DNA of 64,000 nt from Rubrivivax sp. (GTDB lineage Bacteria > Pseudomonadota > Gammaproteobacteria > Burkholderiales > Burkholderiaceae_C), in assembly GCA_004210455.1 (NCBI GenBank), contig SEFA01000018.1:1-64000 (forward strand). The letters run 5' to 3'. The notes beneath the pieces are model-generated. The model was given only the letters and a program-made list of their open reading frames with translations. It made no database searches and had not been told where the DNA came from. A program made the position numbers and the translations under genes. Shown here in pieces: positions 20,752-27,789 of this stretch. The number at the start of each line of letters is the position of its first letter. Within the stretch, counting starts at the first letter, position 1.

Positions 20752-21600
20752 ATGAGCACCACCACCGCCAACGCCCCCACCACTCCCAATGCCTCTTCCC
20801 TTCCGATGCCTGTGCTGGGCCTGGGCACCTTCCGCCTGAAAGGGCAGACCGTCATCGACGCCGTGAAGAGCGGTCTGTCGCTTGGCTACCGGCACATCGA
20901 CACCGCCCAGATCTACGGCAATGAAGCCGAGGTCGGCCAGGCGATCGCCGAGAGCGGCGCGCCGCGCGCCGAGCTGTTCGTCACGACCAAGATCTGGACG
21001 GAGCAACTGGCCGGCGACCGGCTGATCCCCAGCCTGCGCGAGAGTCTCGCGAAGCTGCGCTTGGAAGCCGTCGATCTGACGTTGATCCACTGGCCGTCTC
21101 CGGGCGGCACGGTGCCTTTGAAGGAGACGCTGGATGCGCTGAGGGAGGCGAAGCGTCTCGGCCTGACGCGGGCGATCGGCCTGTCCAACTTCACCGTCGC
21201 GCAGATGCGTGAAGCGATCGAACTCGTGGGCGTTGCCGAACTCGCGACCAACCAGGTGGAGATCCACCCGTTCCTGCAGAACCGCCAGGTCGTCGACTTC
21301 GCCAAGGCGCAAGGCCTGACCCTGACCGCCTACATGCCGCTGGCCTACGGCAAGGTCATGACCGAGCCGGTGCTGATCGACATCGCGACGCGGCACGACA
21401 CGACGCCGGCGCAGGTCGCCCTGGCGTGGCTGCTGCAGCAGGGCTTCACGGTGATCCCGTCGTCGACCAAGCCGTCCAACCAGGCGGCCAACCTCACGGC
21501 CAAGGCGCTGCGCCTGAGCGACGAGGACATGGCACGCATCGCCGCGCTTGACCGCGGCGAGCGGCTGGCGAATCCGGACTTCGCACCGGCCTGGGACTGA
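20752..21600 (+). CDS. dkgB: Aldo/keto reductase, 2,5-diketo-D-gluconate reductase B type
   Basis: An NADPH-dependent cytoplasmic carbonyl reductase of 282 aa. The catalytic tetrad is complete: Asp50, Tyr55, Lys80 and His113 (HIDTAQIYGNE, VTTKIW, LIHWP). The NADP-binding end IPSSTKPSNQ is present. It is most like DkgB, which reduces 2,5-diketogluconate, methylglyoxal and other small carbonyls. About 18 extra N-terminal residues (TTTANAPTTPNASS) precede the barrel. GGAG precedes the ATG. It is probably in an operon with the upstream MFS gene. Confidence 0.87.
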   Translation: MSTTTANAPTTPNASSLPMPVLGLGTFRLKGQTVIDAVKSGLSLGYRHIDTAQIYGNEAEVGQAIAESGAPRAELFVTTKIWTEQLAGDRLIPSLRESLAKLRLEAVDLTLIHWPSPGGTVPLKETLDALREAKRLGLTRAIGLSNFTVAQMREAIELVGVAELATNQVEIHPFLQNRQVVDFAKAQGLTLTAYMPLAYGKVMTEPVLIDIATRHDTTPAQVALAWLLQQGFTVIPSSTKPSNQAANLTAKALRLSDEDMARIAALDRGERLANPDFAPAWD

Positions 21601-21724
21601 ACACACACCGTCTGTAAGCGGATGTTCATGAGCGTGAAATCGATCACGTTTGGCGGTCGGCCAGACATGAAGGCGTTCACCCGGAACGCATACAACCCGG
21701 GAGCCCGTGTTTTCCGACCTTCCC

Positions 21725-22231
21725 ATGTTTCGCTTACTCCGCCGATCGAAACCGCCCGCTGCCGATGAAACGCCCGTTGCCGATACGGCAAAGGCGACCG
21801 ACGACGTGATCGGCGCGGCTGCCGCAGCGGTGCTTGCAGAAGAGGACGCCGACGGCGACGGCGACGAGCGTCGCACGACGCCACGCCGCGACGTGCCGCT
21901 CGGCCCGGCGGTGCGCGTCGAGTTCATGCTGCTGGGACGCGCCCGCAGCTTGAACGTCGACGACGTGTCGCTGGGCGGGCTCGGACTGCGCGGTACGGTG
22001 GAGGAGGGGCGCGGCCTGTTCCTCGGCCAGAAGGTGCCGCAGGCGCGCGTCATGGTCGGCGACCAGCTTGTGCTGGTGGCTGACCTCGAGGTGCGCATCC
22101 GTCGCAGCTTCCGCTCGTTCCTGGCGGGCGAGCAGGTCCATATCGGCTGCCGTTTCCTGGGCCTGAACCCGCTTGCCGAGGCGGAACTCCAGCGCCTGCT
22201 GGCGCAGTTGATGGGCCAGCGCGCCCGCTGA
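21725..22231 (+). CDS. PilZ-domain protein, putative c-di-GMP receptor
   Basis: A protein of about 168 residues. The N-terminal 45 residues are a low-complexity acidic linker. The PilZ domain follows with the two c-di-GMP signatures intact: R50-x-x-x-R54 (RTTPR) and D80-x-S82-x-x-G85 (DVSLGG). It is therefore likely to bind c-di-GMP and act on an unknown partner. A GTG six codons upstream (21707) is an alternative start; its GGGAG is only 3 bases away, so I prefer the ATG. It stands alone, 59 bases before tRNA-Gly. Confidence 0.82.
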   Translation: MFRLLRRSKPPAADETPVADTAKATDDVIGAAAAAVLAEEDADGDGDERRTTPRRDVPLGPAVRVEFMLLGRARSLNVDDVSLGGLGLRGTVEEGRGLFLGQKVPQARVMVGDQLVLVADLEVRIRRSFRSFLAGEQVHIGCRFLGLNPLAEAELQRLLAQLMGQRAR

Positions 22232-22289
22232 GCCGCCATCCAGCGGACGCTGGGAACCTTCCCGCCTTGGGTGATAATCCGCCTCCTCC

Positions 22290-22363
22290 GCGGGCGTCGT
22301 ATAACGGCATTACCTTAGCTTCCCAAGCTAATGACGAGGGTTCGACTCCCTTCGCCCGCTCCA
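22290..22363 (+). tRNA. glyU: tRNA-Gly (anticodon CCC)
   Basis: A 74-nt cloverleaf with an encoded CCA end. The acceptor stem is GCGGGCG (22290-22296) with CGCCCGC (22353-22359), the discriminator is T, and CCA lies at 22361-22363. The anticodon stem TTAGC/GCTAA encloses the loop TTCCCAA with CCC at 22322-22324. The T-arm shows GGGTTCGACTCCC. It reads the GGG glycine codon. The effector/immunity-like cassette begins 167 bases downstream, but I found no repeat of the tRNA 3' end that would mark an integrated element. Confidence 0.96.
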
Positions 22364-22530
22364 CGTTTGCCAGGCGTCGACCGTGCTCGCGGCGGTCCCG
22401 ATCGTGGCTCATCGCCCTCGCTGATCGATTCGTCGTTCGGCCATGGGACAAGGTGACCTTTGGCTGTTGTCGCCATCGTCCGCTCGCGAAGAATCGCGTA
22501 CTTCCTTGCAACGTCACCAGGAATACGTCG

Positions 22531-23670
22531 ATGTCCAGCCCCGCCCAACAGATCGCGCAACACAAGGCAGCCGAGTGCAAGCTGCAGGTCATGGCGCATC
22601 GTCAGGCCTTTGCCCGCGAAGGCTTGGCGGCGGGCCAGTGCGCGGCGGATGGTTGGGACACGTGCACCGAGCTGCTCAATGGCGAATTCGATCTGGACAC
22701 GGCCGTGGGCCAGGATCTGTTGCGCCGACTGATCGCTCAGCAGCCTAGCGTTCTCCACACCTTGCGCGCGTGGGAGCCCAGCGTCGCGCCGGCCCGCATT
22801 CCGATGCGGACAGCCGCGCCGCGCCCAGGGCCGGGACCGCGCCCGGAAGATGACATGCCACCGTGGTTGCGGAACTATCTGTTCGGGCAATGGGGTGGGG
22901 CGGGTGTGGGCTCGGAGATCCGTTCAGCCGGCGTGGGCCCCGGCAACATCGTCGGAAACGGCCTGGCCGCGACGCAGACGGCTGCGATGATGGGCATGCA
23001 GGGGCAGACTGCGGCAGGGTTGAATGCCGCGGCGCAGAAGGTCGCGTCGGGAGCCTCCCGCAGTGTGCGCATCAACGAGTTCATGGATCTGTACAACGCC
23101 AACCAGGGCAAGGGCGCGCCTCGTCTCCGGCTGCGGATCCGCAATCTGCCGGTGACCGTGGCCGCGCCGATTGCCGGCGCTCAATGGCGAACGAACGCCA
23201 AAGGCACGACGCACTCCACGCGTTGGGCGTCGCCGACGTCCGGTCAGGTGCGAGGAGCCGGCGCGGTCGCTGCGGAAAGCCGTTGGGCGCGAAGCATGGG
23301 CTGGTCCAGTGGCAAGCTGGGCACGGGGCTGATCACCTTCGCGCCGACGGCTGCACTCGATGCCTGGAGCAGCATCGAGTTCGACATCGATGCGGCGGGC
23401 AATCGACGCATGCGTTCCTTCGATACCAACAAGTTCCTGATCACCTCGGCTCGCAATCAGAGCGGCAATGCCTTGGGTCTGGCGGCCAGCATCGCGGCAG
23501 TCCCCGCCGCAGTGGCGATCGCGGCCGGTGTGGGCCTGACGGTGGCGGGCGCGCCGCTGGTGCTGATCGGCCTGGTGGCAGGTCTTGCCGTCCAGGTCAT
23601 CTGGAACTCGGCAGGAGGCGCAGACTTCGCGGAAGACAAGGCGCGGGCCGCGCTCGGAGTGCCTCGGTGA
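22531..23670 (+). CDS. Putative pore-forming effector/toxin with C-terminal hydrophobic hairpin
   Basis: A 379-residue protein with no family I recognise and no signal peptide. Residues 1-95 are soluble and helical. Residues 96-115 are Pro-rich (RPGPGPRPEDD). Residues 120-200 are Gly/Ala/Gln-rich. Near the C-terminus, residues 313-358 form one long hydrophobic Gly/Ala-zipper hairpin, followed by a short charged tail. That layout matches colicin-like and type VI pore-forming effectors, which is an inference. AGGAA precedes the ATG at 22531. The stop overlaps the start of a six-helix membrane protein, as expected for a toxin with its immunity protein. It lies just after tRNA-Gly. No secretion genes are in the window. 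Confidence 0.6.
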   Translation: MSSPAQQIAQHKAAECKLQVMAHRQAFAREGLAAGQCAADGWDTCTELLNGEFDLDTAVGQDLLRRLIAQQPSVLHTLRAWEPSVAPARIPMRTAAPRPGPGPRPEDDMPPWLRNYLFGQWGGAGVGSEIRSAGVGPGNIVGNGLAATQTAAMMGMQGQTAAGLNAAAQKVASGASRSVRINEFMDLYNANQGKGAPRLRLRIRNLPVTVAAPIAGAQWRTNAKGTTHSTRWASPTSGQVRGAGAVAAESRWARSMGWSSGKLGTGLITFAPTAALDAWSSIEFDIDAAGNRRMRSFDTNKFLITSARNQSGNALGLAASIAAVPAAVAIAAGVGLTVAGAPLVLIGLVAGLAVQVIWNSAGGADFAEDKARAALGVPR

Positions 23671-24485
23671 GGCCACCGGATAGGCTGGATTCCCTGAAGG
23701 GCACGCCCATCGCCATGCTTGGCGCGGGTGTGCTGGTCATTCCCGCGATGTGGGCGTTTCTGCTGGGGCCTCGGATCGTCCTCACCCTGGCGCCCATCAC
23801 CGGCCTCCTGTTTCTGCTGGCGGGACTTCACATGACCTACCGCAGCCGCTTCTCGCCCGGGGAAGCGCTGTGGAGCTTCGTTTTGGCGTTGATCTTCTTC
23901 GGCAGCCTGCTGGTGGCGTCCACGACGTCGCTCGTGTGGCGGATGGCGCGCCCTGATCTGCAGGGCCTCGCGGTCGGTCTGGCCGTCCTGATCGGTGGTG
24001 GGGCGCTGGCCCTGGGCTTCATCGCGGAGCGGCGGCGCCTGCTGCCGGAGAAGGACGGCGTGCCCGTGGCGCTGCTCCCCATGGTGGACCTGCAGCGGCA
24101 TCAACTCCATCCCCTGCCAGCCTCGGGCAGCCAGCCCACGATGGGTCGGATCGCGTTCCTGTCCGCGCTCGCATTGAACTTGCCGCTGCTGCTGCAGATG
24201 AACGGGCTGCGTGGCGACGACATCGTGTGGCTGGCCATGCCGGTGCTCGGTGCCACGGTGACCTATGTCCTGGCGACGGGATTCGGCCCCTCCCTGGCCC
24301 GCATCCTGGCGCTCCGGGCCCTGGAGCGCAGGGACGGCCATCGATTCACCACGAGTCGGCTGGCTGAACTCACGGAGATGCGTCGGCACCTCTGGCTGGC
24401 GCGATGGCTGTGTCGGGAGCAGGACCTCGCCGCGCCAACCGCCGCCGATGCAGACCGGAAAGGCGCCCGGTCGCGGCGTCGTTGA
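23667..24485 (+). CDS. Polytopic membrane protein, putative immunity partner
   Basis: A 272-residue inner-membrane protein of no family I recognise. About six hydrophobic helices can be read: roughly residues 10-28, 31-48, 60-85, 92-115, 160-178 and 183-205. A basic cytoplasmic-looking C-terminus follows. The GTG start at 23667 overlaps the upstream stop in a GTGA tetranucleotide, with GGAG 7 bases before it, so it is translationally coupled to the putative pore-forming protein. Membrane-embedded immunity proteins are the rule for pore-forming toxins, which is the main reason for this call. It could instead be an unrelated membrane component of a two-gene complex. Confidence 0.6.
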   Translation: MRPPDRLDSLKGTPIAMLGAGVLVIPAMWAFLLGPRIVLTLAPITGLLFLLAGLHMTYRSRFSPGEALWSFVLALIFFGSLLVASTTSLVWRMARPDLQGLAVGLAVLIGGGALALGFIAERRRLLPEKDGVPVALLPMVDLQRHQLHPLPASGSQPTMGRIAFLSALALNLPLLLQMNGLRGDDIVWLAMPVLGATVTYVLATGFGPSLARILALRALERRDGHRFTTSRLAELTEMRRHLWLARWLCREQDLAAPTAADADRKGARSRRR

Positions 24486-24599
24486 GCGATCCGGCACGGG
24501 CGCTCTCCAGTCCTCGCCATCGGTATGGCGACCCGATCCGTGTTGCAATGCTGAACGTTTCCTGAACGCGCACTGAGCGTTCCCTTTCAGCAGTCCGAC

Positions 24600-25802
24600 A
24601 TGTCCGCCGCTTCTCCGATCGCATCTCCCCAGCTCTCCGACGACCCGACGCCCGTGGCGCACATCGGCTGGGCGCTGCTCGCGCTGGCCATCGGCGGCTT
24701 TGCCATCGGCACGACCGAGTTCGCGGCGATGAGCCTGGTCCCGTTCTTCGCGCCGGACCTCGGCATCGACGCCCCGACCGCCGGGCACGTGATCAGCGCC
24801 TACGCGCTGGGCGTCGTGGTCGGTGCCCCGCTGCTCGCGGTGCTCGGCGCCAAGGTGCCGCGGCGCACGCTGCTGATCGCGTTGATGCTGGCCTTCGCCG
24901 TCGGCAACGGCCTGAGCGCGCTCGCGCCGAACTACCACTCGATGCTGCTGTTCCGCTTCCTCAGCGGCCTGCCGCATGGCGCTTACTTCGGCGTCGGCGC
25001 GCTGGTGGCCGCCTCGCTGGTCGCGCCGGCGCGGCGCGCGCAGGCGGTGAGCTCCATGATGCTCGGCCTCACCGTCGCGACCATCATCGGCGTGCCGTTG
25101 GCGAACTCGCTGGGGCAGTGGGCCGGCTGGCGCTGGGGCTTCGGCGTGGTGACGCTGCTGGCACTGCTGACGGCCGCGCTGGTCGCCATGCATGCGCCGC
25201 GCGACCGCGTCCAGCCCGGCGCCAGTGCGATGCGAGAGCTCGGCGCGCTCGGCCGCCGCCAGGTCTGGCTGACGCTGGGCATCGCGACCATCGGCTTCGG
25301 CGGGATGTTCGCCGTCTACACCTACCTCGGCTCCACGCTGCTGGAGGTCACACGCACCGGCCCCGGTGTGCTGCCGGTCGTGCTGAGCGTGTTCGGCATG
25401 GGCATGACGGCGGGGACGCTGGTCTCCGCCTGGGCCGCCGACCGCACGCTGATGCCCACCATCGGCGGGCTGCTGGTGTGGAGCGCCGCCTCGCTGGCGC
25501 TGTATCCCTTCGCCGCCGGCAGCCTGTGGACGCTGCTGCCGGTGGTCTTCCTGATCGGCTGCGGCGGCGGGCTGGGCACCGTGCTGCAGTCCCGGCTGAT
25601 GGACGTCGCGGGCGAGGCGCAGACCCTGGCCGCGGCGCTGAACCATTCCGCCTTCAACGCGGCGAACGCGCTCGGCCCCTGGCTGGGCGGGCTGGCGATC
25701 GCCGCCGGGCACGGCTGGACCTCCACCGGCTGGGTGGGCGTCGCCCTGGCGTTCGGGGGCTTGATCTTCTGGGTGGTCTCGCTGGCGCTCGATCGCCGAT
25801 AA
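24600..25802 (+). CDS. MFS efflux transporter (AraJ-like)
   Basis: A 400-residue major facilitator with 12 predicted helices, opening ALAIGGFAIGTTEFAAMSLVP and thus in the same subfamily as the exporter at 19497. It carries the loop motif VLGAKVPRR and the antiporter-type helix 5 pattern GLTVATIIGVPLAN. The substrate is unknown. The ribosome site before the ATG is poor, and the start is chosen because it opens the only long frame. lpxO begins 30 bases after its stop, so the two are probably cotranscribed. Confidence 0.87.
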   Translation: MSAASPIASPQLSDDPTPVAHIGWALLALAIGGFAIGTTEFAAMSLVPFFAPDLGIDAPTAGHVISAYALGVVVGAPLLAVLGAKVPRRTLLIALMLAFAVGNGLSALAPNYHSMLLFRFLSGLPHGAYFGVGALVAASLVAPARRAQAVSSMMLGLTVATIIGVPLANSLGQWAGWRWGFGVVTLLALLTAALVAMHAPRDRVQPGASAMRELGALGRRQVWLTLGIATIGFGGMFAVYTYLGSTLLEVTRTGPGVLPVVLSVFGMGMTAGTLVSAWAADRTLMPTIGGLLVWSAASLALYPFAAGSLWTLLPVVFLIGCGGGLGTVLQSRLMDVAGEAQTLAAALNHSAFNAANALGPWLGGLAIAAGHGWTSTGWVGVALAFGGLIFWVVSLALDRR

Positions 25803-25832
25803 TCGCCGGCTTCCCTTGCTGGAGTTCCGCAC

Positions 25833-26750
25833 ATGGCCGACTGGCTGCCGCCCACGCGTTACTGGGTGCTGGCGATCTTCATCGCCTCCGCGCTGTACGC
25901 CCACTTCCGCGGCCGCGTCCGCTTCAAGCTGGCCCGCGCGCTGACCGACTTCACCGTGTTGATCTCACCGATCAACGCGATCATGTACCTGTTCTCGCGC
26001 GCGCCGTCGACGCCCTATCTGAAGACCTCGGCCTTCCCCGAGCTCAGCCTGCTGCGCGACAACTGGCAGGTGATCCGCGAGGAGGCCCTCAAGCTCAACG
26101 ACGAGGGCTACATCAAGGCCGCGTCGGGCTACAACGACATCGGCTTCAACTCGTTCTTCCGCACCGGCTGGAAGCGCTTCTACCTGAAGTGGTACGACCG
26201 CGACATGGCGTCCGCGAACGCGCTGTGCCCGAAGACCGTCGAGCTGCTCAAGCAGATCCCGGGCGTGAAGGCGGCGATGTTCGCGTCGCTGCCGCCGGGC
26301 GCGAAGCTGGTGCGCCACCGCGATCCGTACGCGGGCTCGCTGCGCTATCACCTCGGCCTGACGACGCCCAACGATCCGGGTTGCTACATCGACGTCGACG
26401 GCGAGAAGTACCACTGGAAGGACGGCGAGGACGTGATGTTCGACGAGACCTTCATCCACTATGCCGAGAACACGACCACGCATCAGCGCGTGATCCTGTT
26501 CTGCGACGTGGAGCGTCCCGTGCACTTCGCGCCGATCCGCTGGCTGAACCGCGCGTTCGGCAAGCTGGTGATGACCTCCGCCGCCACGCAGAACCTGGAG
26601 AGCGAGCCCATCGGCGGCCTCAACAAGTTCTTCTATCACGCCTACAAGGTGCGCCTGTTCTTCAAGGCGTTCAAGGCGAAGTCGCGCACCGGCTACTACG
26701 TCGTCAAGTGGGCGCTGATCCTCGGCATCCTGGCGGCGATCTTCATCTGA
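25833..26750 (+). CDS. lpxO: Lipid A 2-hydroxylase (aspartyl/asparaginyl beta-hydroxylase family)
   Basis: A 305-residue membrane-anchored Fe(II)/2-oxoglutarate dioxygenase; Salmonella LpxO has 302 aa. It hydroxylates the 2-position of a secondary acyl chain on lipid A. There is an N-terminal helix (YWVLAIFIASALYAHF) and a C-terminal helix (VVKWALILGILAAIFI). The iron ligands are the HRDPY motif (His-x-Asp) and the distal His in FIHYAENTT. GGAG precedes the ATG. A related peptide hydroxylase role cannot be excluded from sequence alone. Confidence 0.87.
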   Translation: MADWLPPTRYWVLAIFIASALYAHFRGRVRFKLARALTDFTVLISPINAIMYLFSRAPSTPYLKTSAFPELSLLRDNWQVIREEALKLNDEGYIKAASGYNDIGFNSFFRTGWKRFYLKWYDRDMASANALCPKTVELLKQIPGVKAAMFASLPPGAKLVRHRDPYAGSLRYHLGLTTPNDPGCYIDVDGEKYHWKDGEDVMFDETFIHYAENTTTHQRVILFCDVERPVHFAPIRWLNRAFGKLVMTSAATQNLESEPIGGLNKFFYHAYKVRLFFKAFKAKSRTGYYVVKWALILGILAAIFI

Positions 26751-26770
26751 CCCCGGTCCGCCCAACGCAA

Positions 26771-26797
26771 GACGGCCCTTCGGGGCCGTCGTCGTTT
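26771..26797. terminator. Bidirectional-looking terminator between lpxO and ygiD
   Basis: A perfect 8-bp stem (GACGGCCC / GGGCCGTC) capped by a TTCG tetraloop, followed by GTCGTTT on the plus strand. It sits between two convergent genes, 20 bases after lpxO and 24 bases before the ygiD stop, and could serve both. Confidence 0.8.
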
Positions 26798-26813
26798 CAG
26801 CTGAACGCAGGGG

Positions 26814-27665
26814 TCAAACGGCGTGGGCCCGGACCGGGTCGTCCTGTCCCGCCAGCGCCTGGGACAGGCGCTGCGCCTGCGGTCCGAACGCGTAGGCGTC
26901 CATTCCCAGCGCGCCGAAGGTGACGCCGTCGTGGATGCGGACCGGCGCGTCGTCACGACCGCCGGCGCCCGCGGCGACATACCAGGGCAGCAGATGCTCG
27001 TCCGTCGGATGCATCAGCGCGGCGCCCGGTGCCTGCGTCCGGTAGGCCGCCAGGGCGTCCCAGTCCCGGGCTGCGGAACGGTCCGCGAACCAGGTCCGGA
27101 AGGCCGCCGATTCGGCCATTTCGGGCACGTCCTCCGACGACGCCCGCATCAGCAGACGCAGGTTGTGCGTGATGCTGCCGGTGCCCAGGATGAGCACGCC
27201 TTCGCGCGACAGCGCCTGCAGCTTCCCGCCGAGTTCCATCAGTTGCGCCGGTGAGGCGTGCGCCGTCAGCGTGAGCGGGATCACCGGCACATCGGCGTCC
27301 GGATACAGGAAGCGCAGCGAGGTCCAGATGCCATGGTCCAGGCCGCTGTGGTCAACGACCGGGAGGGCGAGCATCTCGCCGATTTGTGCGGTCAGCGCGC
27401 GATTGCCGGGAGCGTCGTAACGCACCTGGTACAGCGCCGGGGGGAATCCGCCGAAGTCGTACACCGCCTCGTGGCGATCGGCACCGAGCAGGACCGCCTC
27501 GCGCGCGGTCGTGTGCGCGGAGATCGCCAGCACCGCCTTCGGACGCCCCCAGACGGCGTCCAGCGTCCGGCCCAGTCGTTGCATGAAGGCACCGGCCTCG
27601 CCCGGCTCCAGCGCGATCATCGGCGAGCCATGGGAGACGAAGAGGGGAGGGAAACGGGTGTTCAT
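26814..27665 (-). CDS. ygiD: 4,5-DOPA-type extradiol dioxygenase (YgiD family)
   Basis: A 283-residue class III ring-cleavage dioxygenase relative. It starts PPLFVSHGSPMIALEPG, and the metal-site histidines are seen in SHGSP, LDHGIW and SITHNLR. E. coli YgiD opens L-DOPA at the 4,5 bond; the natural substrate is unclear. The ATG at 27665 is preferred; an ATG three codons upstream (27674) is equally possible. It is divergent from the FtsX-type permease gene, with a 124-base intergenic region. Confidence 0.88.
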   Translation of the reverse strand: MNTRFPPLFVSHGSPMIALEPGEAGAFMQRLGRTLDAVWGRPKAVLAISAHTTAREAVLLGADRHEAVYDFGGFPPALYQVRYDAPGNRALTAQIGEMLALPVVDHSGLDHGIWTSLRFLYPDADVPVIPLTLTAHASPAQLMELGGKLQALSREGVLILGTGSITHNLRLLMRASSEDVPEMAESAAFRTWFADRSAARDWDALAAYRTQAPGAALMHPTDEHLLPWYVAAGAGGRDDAPVRIHDGVTFGALGMDAYAFGPQAQRLSQALAGQDDPVRAHAV

Positions 27666-27789
27666 GAAGTCCATTGAACGCCCGTGAGCGCGCCGCATCG
27701 TCAAAACCGCTTGCACGGACTGTTCAAGCCGATTGCATGGCCGCACCCCTGTGCCAGCGCGCGGGCATGCGGTTCGCTACAGTCCGCGC

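Noticed and set aside
19371-20855. N-terminal extension of the LysR gene through the MFS gene
   Set aside because: The extension is low-complexity Arg/Gln/Asp/Glu antisense sequence to the MFS exporter. LysR homology begins at the ATG at 19370.
22290-24485. Integrated element with tRNA-Gly as attachment site
   Set aside because: No integrase is present, and I found no direct repeat of the tRNA 3' end in the following 2.3 kb. The cassette may still be horizontally acquired, but there is no att-site evidence.
23671-25904. A long minus-strand frame across the immunity-like and MFS genes
   Set aside because: It is antisense, rich in Arg/Gln/Gly/Ala repeats, with no motif or ribosome site.
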